This document shows, in pieces, positions 58,106-64,000 of a stretch of DNA of 64,000 nucleotides. The notes under the pieces are model-generated. The model made no database searches. It was not told the DNA's origin and saw only the letters and a program-made list of their open reading frames with translations. Position 1 is the stretch's first letter; the number at the start of each line of letters is the position of its first letter. Both the position numbers and the translations under genes were made by a program. This stretch comes from Cyathus striatus (lineage: Eukaryota; Basidiomycota; Agaricomycetes; Agaricales; Nidulariaceae). The DNA is taken from the NCBI GenBank assembly GCA_025738555.1, contig JAOVFP010000005.1:5642001-5706000 (forward strand), in the 5' to 3' direction.

Positions 58106-59707
58106 AAAAATAAGGTGGAGTGGAGCCGTCGGTTCATTAAGTAGCCGTCATGTACAAATTTAAATTTTAAATTTGATAATATCGTTGTCATCCAGCTGTC
58201 GTCTCGAGAAGCTGTGAATGGCGGTGTGGAACGAGCAAGGAACGAGCAAAACGAGTTGAACTGTTTCAGCGTAAGCAATCTTTGGGGAATAAATAATAGA
58301 TATGAGTAATTGTGTAAGCAAAATAACTCAGATTCATGCATTATGAGTCAACTGGCGTCTCTGGCAACAGGCGTTTACAAAGAGAATTCAAGACAGAGTT
58401 CAAGCCCGCCTTTATTTCGGGCCTGACGAAAAGGAAAAGAAAAGTTCGGATCCGAACCGGAACCGTGACGATAACGGAGAGATAAACGGCTGCACCGTCA
58501 CTTGCTCGGTCTAGCGGCGGACAGGTATCGTCTATTGTATGGTGTTTGGCAGCAGCTTCGTGTAAGTAGGCATGTAGCAATGTAACGCGTAAACGCGAAA
58601 CAGGAACCCTGAGTGCACTCACACCACACCTACACCTTATGTTCTCTGACAACATGTATTCTGTAGATCATTTCAATATACTCCTGTGTTATAATTAAAA
58701 GTATAGCCCAACGTATATATAAATCATCTCAATATGTTCTAACTTAGAAGAGTAACCAATAGAAATAGTTAACTTGTAGCTAACTATGGCTAAGCACATA
58801 ACAGATGCTGCATCGAGTACTTAATTTCCCTTCATTTCACCCACTGCTTTGAGTGGCATACTACTTTGTGCAAATAGCTCTGATTACATGCAAGATTTTA
58901 TTCTAGAATAGCTCGTTAACCTTCTAAATATTTCGAACACATTCAACGGTACACATGGGCAAAGCTTTCCTAGTATGCATCAATCCTACGAGAAATTTTT
59001 GTCTTGTACATATCTCTCTTAACATTTATTTATAAAGTAAGTCTCATTATTCTAATCTAACAAGTCGTAAACCCCATTGGCCACCCAAACCCTTTATGAA
59101 GCCGAACTTTGTTTCATTTTCTATGGTAGTATTTGTTCATGGACTCCGTGAAAACTAGTACAGTCTCAGTAAGTGGCATACTTTATTTGTGCCATCGATA
59201 CTGACCACATGGACATAGTGGCATTCTCAAATTAAAGGACACAAAAATAAGAAAGTTACTACCTTGGTTTCTTTCTTCTCTGAACAAATATCTGTCACAA
59301 ATGGTGCCGGAACATTGGGATATGTTACCAATTAATACAAATATAATTGAAGGAAGTTATGCACATGACAACCGAGTGACGGTGGCAGCCATGCTATTCT
59401 CGAGGTGATTCTGCTGTGAGTTTATATATATAGATATACTTTTGTTGAATTCTCTGACATACACATCGGTGCGAAAAAACTTGATGGTTTTAAAGGCATC
59501 CGTCGAAAATGGAGCTCTTACTAATACCTATAACTCATCTCGGCGTATTAAAATTTACTGCACAGGCAAAGAGGAAAGCTCTTACACAGAACAAATGGGC
59601 TGAGCCAGAGACAAATGCAAAGAAAACATGAAAAACATTGTCCAACTTGAAGCACATAGTAATTAACAGTACTAATGATCATTCTTTTGCCTAAGTCTTA
59701 TGCCCCC
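58106..59707. other. 1.6 kb gene-poor region
   Basis: AT-rich sequence without a supported gene. A minus-strand frame at 58341-58655 has no splice or family support. No terminal repeats or RNA genes were recognised. Confidence 0.4.
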
Positions 59708-59809
59708 TTTATTTACACATATTGAATGTCAACGCCATTGCCCCTCCAATTCCAAATTCGTAAATCTGTAAACCCGCCAATTCAAACGCGCCCGACAGAA
59801 GAACCAAAA

Positions 59810-60754
59810 ATGCGGTCAACATCCCCCTCTTCTTCATCTTCCTCATCCTCCTCACGTACACCATCTCCAGAGAACCCCTCTCCACCACCTCCAAAACAAA
59901 AGCCAAAGCTAAAGCGACTCCAAAATCCAAACCCACAACTGACCCTGCAAAGTCTGCAAAATATGAAGGATCAAAAGCATATGTCCCCCCTCCTGACATG
60001 GAGCTCCAATCCGATGCTGTAGATGCAGGCGAATTTGACTGGGACGCGATAAATGGCGATAAAGATACGGAGTTATGGTTGATTCGTGTTCCTCAGAGCG
60101 TGCGTCTCCACTTTCTGTCAAATAGTATACAATTAACACTTTGACATAGGTGAAACCAAAACATCTAGCAGGAACACCCATCCACCCCTCCTCCGCATCC
60201 AAAACAATCCGCATAGGCACACTAAACCGCAAACACGCAACATTCGATATCTGGAATGTAGGCGACGAAGACGATAAAGAGACACCCGTAGGTGGGGAGG
60301 AAATTAAAAGTCTACACTGTCTCCTCCCGAGGAAGAGTAAGAAGGGACTATTATACCCAGGTACATCCTTTCTCATTGAATAAATAAAGGAAAGCTGATG
60401 AAGAGAGTAGCACCAAAACCAATAACAAGACATATCCTCGTATCTGCACAGACTGTAGAACCGACACATGACGCTGAAAAAACCGGACCGCAGACGTATC
60501 AGAATCCACCTCGCCCGTCATATGCTAAAGAGCTGCTCAAGCATAAGTTTATGCCTATTGGGTCGTTGGTGGGTGGTGGTGAAGTCGAGGAGGTGATGGA
60601 TGTGGACTTTGAGGTTCCTCCTCCAAGCCCAAAGAAGGAAAAGAAGGAAAAGAAGGAGAAAGAGAAGGAGGTGAAGAGTAAAGGGAAGAAGAGAAAAGGC
60701 GAAGACGGAGGGGAAGCTACACCTGCTAAGAAGGCGAAAAAGTCCAAGGCGTAA
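59810..60754 (+). CDS. RPA34: RNA polymerase I subunit RPA34, one frame break
   Basis: Rpa34 forms a heterodimer with Rpa49 on RNA polymerase I and supports rRNA synthesis; nucleolar. Three exons (59810-60099, 60150-60360, 60408-60754). The N-terminus is Ser-rich (MRSTSPSSSSSSSSSRTPSP) then Lys-rich. The conserved core reads VDAGEFDWDAINGDKDTELW, LIRVPQSVKPKHLAGTPI, RKHATFDIWN, LLYPVAPKPITRHILVSAQT and YAKELLKHKFMPIGS. The C-terminus is a long basic nucleolar-type tail (repeated KKEKKEKKEK, ending AKKAKKSKA). One base seems missing near 59885 between PSPPP and SKTKAKAKA. An upstream in-frame ATG at 59726 is an alternative start. About 300 residues. A fragment of its 5' end lies at 56733-56975. 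Convergent with ADA3. Confidence 0.82.
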
Positions 60755-61071
60755 AATCACACTTCTTATCTTCTTGCAAATATGATACCGCTTCAACTGC
60801 CCATACATTCCACATCGTGAATAATCCTAAAAAAAAATCAATACACATAAATGGTAAATAAAGCAAAGTAAAAAGAAAGCAAATGAAAAAGTACACTACA
60901 TTACTAGTACGTATATGAGAACCCAAAGAAATAGAATGCGAGAAGTGAGGAATGGGGAAGGAATAAGATTATGTTATGTACATGATGCATGAGGTCCGTG
61001 AACGAGCGTAAAAGAGCGAGCGAGCAAAACGAGGCGAGTGGAAGGACGAGGGCACAGGGGGTAGTCACACC

Positions 61072-63421
61072 TCATCCGATATCCATCGCATCTTCCGTGT
61101 TCGTTCCCCCGTTCCCCCTCTCCCGCTCTTTCCCTTTATACGCATGCCCCACACCATTAACCTCTCTCTTCTCCCCACTCCCACTCCCACTGGCACCCCC
61201 TCCACCACCCCTATTCCCTAACCCCCACCCACCCTCCAAAAACCTCGCCACCTCCTCCTCCACCCCCACAAACACACTCTCCTTCGGAAGACCCCACACC
61301 CTCCCCGGACTCTCCTCCTGCTTCTCCTCAAACACCTTGCCAACACTATCCACCCACTCCCGTCTCGTAGTCACAAGCTGCTTCAGCTGATCACTTACAA
61401 CGAGCCTATTCTCCTCGTCCGGCCCCAAACCCAGTGCAGCAGGACACGGCGGGTCAACAGGCACACCCCCATTAGCACTCCCGCCCCCATTCGCTGACAC
61501 CGACCCAGACGAACTCGGCTCCTTCTTCTTCTTCTTATTCACCCGCGGCGCATCCTTCTTCTGCAGCCGTGCGTAGAGAGTGGTGATATTGCGATCTATA
61601 GAGTCCCGCAGCTCAAGGTACTCCTGGTACCCTAGCCGATCTCTCGCTATCGCCGTCAGCCGCGACTTGCGCACTTTGTTGGTGGCGAGCACGGTGCGGA
61701 GCTGAGACTGTGCGTGTCGTAGCGCAGTGGCTATTGGATCGTCTACTTTTTCTGTAAAGTCGGCTTGGGGCGTGTCAGCACATGCAGGGAGTGAAAGAAG
61801 AGGGGAAAACACGAACGATGCCGTCGATCAACCCATGAAACCTCATCGTGTCCCTAATCCGATTCTCCAGCTCTAGCACGTTCAGCCTCTCCCTCCTCGC
61901 TGCAGCAGCTCCGCTTCCTCCAGGACGACCCTCCATCGCGTCCTCTGCAGCCTTGACGCCCTTCCACCCCGTTGGATCAGGGACAGGTAACAGGGCACTG
62001 ATAACGCGCTCGGTCAATGGCCCATGCCCTCTATCCTCCCCTAGCAAATCCCCCTCCGCAAGTGTCGACGGCTCCCACTTTGGCGTGGGGGGCGCATAAG
62101 ATTCCGGCGGGGCTTCAGTGACCTCACCGAGCGTCAATAATCCGGTATCCTGCTCCTCCCACTGCTCGAGATAATGTCGCCCAAGCTTGGGCATAATAAA
62201 CGGCTCGACTTCGTCGCCGACATGCTCTAAGAAGCCGACGTCTTCTTCCTTTATAGGGCGGATCCAGGGCTCGATGGAGGTATAGAACGTGGATACGAGG
62301 ATCTGTGTCGGGGGCTTGATTTTGCTAAAGTCTTCTGTCACTTCTATGGGTTTACTGGGACCTGGGATGGGTGTAGGCTGAGTTGGGGGACGAGGGGGGA
62401 GAAGCGGGGTGGACTGGGGAACAGTGAAATCGGGTCCGGTGGATGGCTGAGTGGCGTTAGTGGCGAGTATTGTCGAGGAGGGGACGCGGACCTTCGGATG
62501 GGATACGGAGGATATTGATGTCGATTTCTGGGCTTTGAGAGGATGTGATGAGAGGACATGGTGAGTATGTTGGGGTGTGAGTTGGAGCAGGTAAGGGCGG
62601 TGGGGTCTTTCTTGACCGAACGGATTCTGCGAAAGGCCTCAGGTTGCCGTAATAAGCAGGGGGGAAATACGCACCATGATCAGCATCAGAGTCTCTATCA
62701 TCGAGCTTTCTTTTCTTCTTGAGGTTCTTCTGTTTCTTTAGATCTTCGATGGTCCTACGGGGGATCAATAGGTGCGACAGGTTATGTGACAGGACTTACG
62801 GCTTGCGTGGGTCTACGGAGGATCGGTTGGAAGAGGAGATGGAGTGTGCTGCGTGGTTGAGCGTGCGCGGTTTGGCGTGGATAGTAGATGATAGAGGACG
62901 GGCGGAGTCATCGCCGTCGATGCTGGGTGTGTCTGTAGATGAGTGGCGGGTTGCACGGCGGTTATGCATGAAATGGATAATTTTTTTGGGTTCAGGCAGA
63001 ATTAGATTGCGTGGAGGGTCATAGTGTTCACAACATAGCAGGGACACAAGACGGACAAGACACGATGATCGCGAGTAGCAGTTAATTAAATATAGAAAAT
63101 CAAAAATACAATAAAAGAATTCATTAGCAAGGCAGAAAAGAGAATGGAGGTGGAAAGACATACAATCGCGCTCTTTCTTGAGTAGCTTGTCGTGGGCTCT
63201 GCTCTTACCCTTTTCCTTCTCGCGCATCCGGCGCATGCTTTCCTCGAGGGTCTTCAAATCCTCGCCAGCCTTCTTTGCCCTGTCCATGGATCGGGATCGG
63301 AGAAGCTTGAGGTCTGCGGTGAGCTTCTCGAGGTCTTCGATGGGGGTATGCTGGCGGGGACATCCTTGAGGAGGGCGGAGCGGATTTCGGGGAACTGGTA
63401 CTGGGTGAGCTTGCTGGACAT
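61072..63421 (-). CDS. ADA3: SAGA/ADA complex subunit ADA3 (NGG1), frame-broken
   Basis: Ada3 joins Ada2 and Gcn5 in the histone acetyltransferase module of SAGA. Five exons: 63421-63164, 62932-62800, 62754-62675, 62626-61813 and 61763-61072. The N-terminal coiled coil reads LEKLTADLKLLRSRSMDRAK and continues through SMRRMREKEKGK. The middle is low complexity (RKPTIEDLKKQKNLKKKRKL). The conserved C-terminal half has TTFYTSIEP-like VSTFYTSIEPWIRPIKEED, EVEPFIMPKLGRHYLEQWEE and the Ada3 C-terminal domain EKVDDPIATALRHAQSQLR with RLTAIARDRLGYQEYLELRD. A base seems missing near 63352, and two more shifts (or one opposite shift) lie in exon 4 between about 62500 and 62610. Intron 1 is long (231 bases). 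About 659 residues with these allowed for. Confidence 0.82.
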
Positions 63422-63672
63422 TTTATTGTGGGCGGGTGGCCACGGTGAGCTCGGGGCGGGGAGAGGGGCGGGAGAGCGGGGTGGCGGGGGATGAGACCTC
63501 GCGGGGGGGAGGGTAGTCGGGCGGGGAGGGGAGCGGGGTGAGTGGGACGTGCTGGACGGTGGTCGGGAAGAAGGTGCGAACAGACATCACGCGTGAATTG
63601 GCTCATAATTCCCACGATTAATCCTAAAGTGATATTTCCAATTTAAGCAATCATCTCTGCTCAACGTCAGCC
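63422..63672. promoter_or_regulatory. Divergent promoter, ADA3 and the right-edge gene
   Basis: 251 bases between two divergent start codons. The ADA3 side is GC-rich with G runs (GGGGCGGGGAGAGGGGCGGG, about 63453-63472). No TATA box is seen on either side, as is common for housekeeping promoters. Confidence 0.4.
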
Positions 63673-63961
63673 ATGAACCACTCGTCCCCGGGCTACACAC
63701 CCGTCCCCGCTGCAGCTGCCAGCGACGATGACATCGAGATGCTCCACATCCACGACGACCGCGACGACACAACCCCCGACTCCCTCTCCCCGACCAACTC
63801 CACCCAGACCCGCCCTCCTACGACAACTCATCACGCCCCTCACTAGACAACGACGACGACGCCCTCCTCAGCGGCTGGGTCGGCAACGACATCCAATCAC
63901 GAAAGAAGCCTCTGCAGAACATCGCCGTCTGGTGGCCCCAAGTCCGCGGCATCGTCGTCGA
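63673..63961 (+). CDS. 5' exon of a membrane-transport-like gene, partial
   Basis: The gene runs off the right edge. The start ATG encodes MNHSSPGYTPVPAAAASDDD, an acidic low-complexity N-terminus. The frame breaks near 63810 (CCCGCCC, probably one missing C) and continues as SYDNSSRPSLDNDDDDALLS, GWVGNDIQSRKKPLQNIAVW and WPQVRGIVVE, ending at a donor GTACCC at 63962. The WWPQVRGIVVE segment preceding a likely membrane helix recalls the start of fungal MgtE/SLC41-type divalent-cation transporters, but with only this exon the assignment is tentative. Confidence 0.45.
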
Positions 63962-64000
63962 GGTACCCCCTTTGCTCCTACCAATTCGCCACAACACGTC

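Noticed and set aside
59709..59999. Minus-strand ORF ending FNMCK opposite the RPA34 5' end, with a relative at 56734-56922
   Set aside because: Both copies are open at their ends, but the related fragment has stops further upstream in that frame, and silent changes favour the plus-strand RPA34 frame.
1..64000. tRNA or 5S rRNA genes
   Set aside because: Scanned by eye for T-arm-like GTTCRANTCC and its complement with matching A-box; none was convincing. A covariance search could still find one.

Overview
The window reads as nuclear DNA of a mushroom-forming basidiomycete (Agaricomycetes). About twenty genes are split by many 45-75 base GT-AG introns with short, gene-dense spacing, and the gene types fit: a class I hydrophobin, a cerato-platanin, furin/EGF-like cysteine-rich membrane proteins, Kre9/Knh1-like secreted proteins, a fungal DOPA 4,5-dioxygenase, and Ada3, Rpa34 and Per1 homologues. 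I would not name a genus. No prokaryotic signals, CRISPR arrays or complete transposons were seen.

Layout. 0-7 kb: U2 snRNA (minus), a large cysteine-rich single-pass membrane protein, and a PP2C phosphatase. 7-18 kb: mostly gene-poor, with two palindromic hairpins near 9.7-9.9 kb, a single-pass membrane protein (minus), an HMG-box regulator (minus) and an imperfect tandem repeat near 17.5 kb. 18-25 kb: glyoxalase-like protein, vacuolar-type serine carboxypeptidase, ALG2 mannosyltransferase and cerato-platanin. 25-33 kb: an F-box protein with a broken copy of its own 3' end beside it, DOPA dioxygenase, PRPP synthetase and glutamate 5-kinase. 33-40 kb: GH12 endoglucanase, PER1 and an Hos2/HDAC3-type deacetylase. 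40-48 kb: two tandem UDP-sugar glycosyltransferases of the sterol-glucosyltransferase type. 48-58 kb: hydrophobin, three related Kre9/Knh1-like genes inside a local segmental duplication, and a Ser/Thr-rich membrane protein. 59-64 kb: RNA polymerase I subunit RPA34, SAGA subunit ADA3, and the 5' end of a divergent membrane-protein gene.

The genes are mostly independent housekeeping functions (splicing, tRNA/rRNA and nucleotide supply, N-glycosylation, GPI-anchor remodelling, chromatin) mixed with secreted or wall-associated proteins (carboxypeptidase, cerato-platanin, GH12, hydrophobin, Kre9-like family). I see no operon-like or biosynthetic cluster logic. Several neighbours are divergent (glyoxalase/carboxypeptidase, F-box/DODA, PER1/HDAC, ADA3/last gene) or convergent (ALG2/cerato-platanin, DODA/PRPP synthetase, HDAC/glycosyltransferase, RPA34/ADA3).

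The strongest anomaly is systematic. At least ten otherwise well-conserved genes are interrupted by single-base frame breaks, nearly all looking like one missing base, often next to a homopolymer, while about half the genes (PP2C, glyoxalase, carboxypeptidase, ALG2, cerato-platanin, DODA, PRPP synthetase, PER1, HDAC, first glycosyltransferase, hydrophobin) splice to exact open frames. The simplest reading is uncorrected indels in a long-read assembly; gene decay is possible for some. No clearly undescribed system was found. The best leads are the Kre9-like duplication, fossil gene fragments derived from neighbours, microexons of 5 and 10 bases, candidate GC-AG introns, and the paired hairpins.
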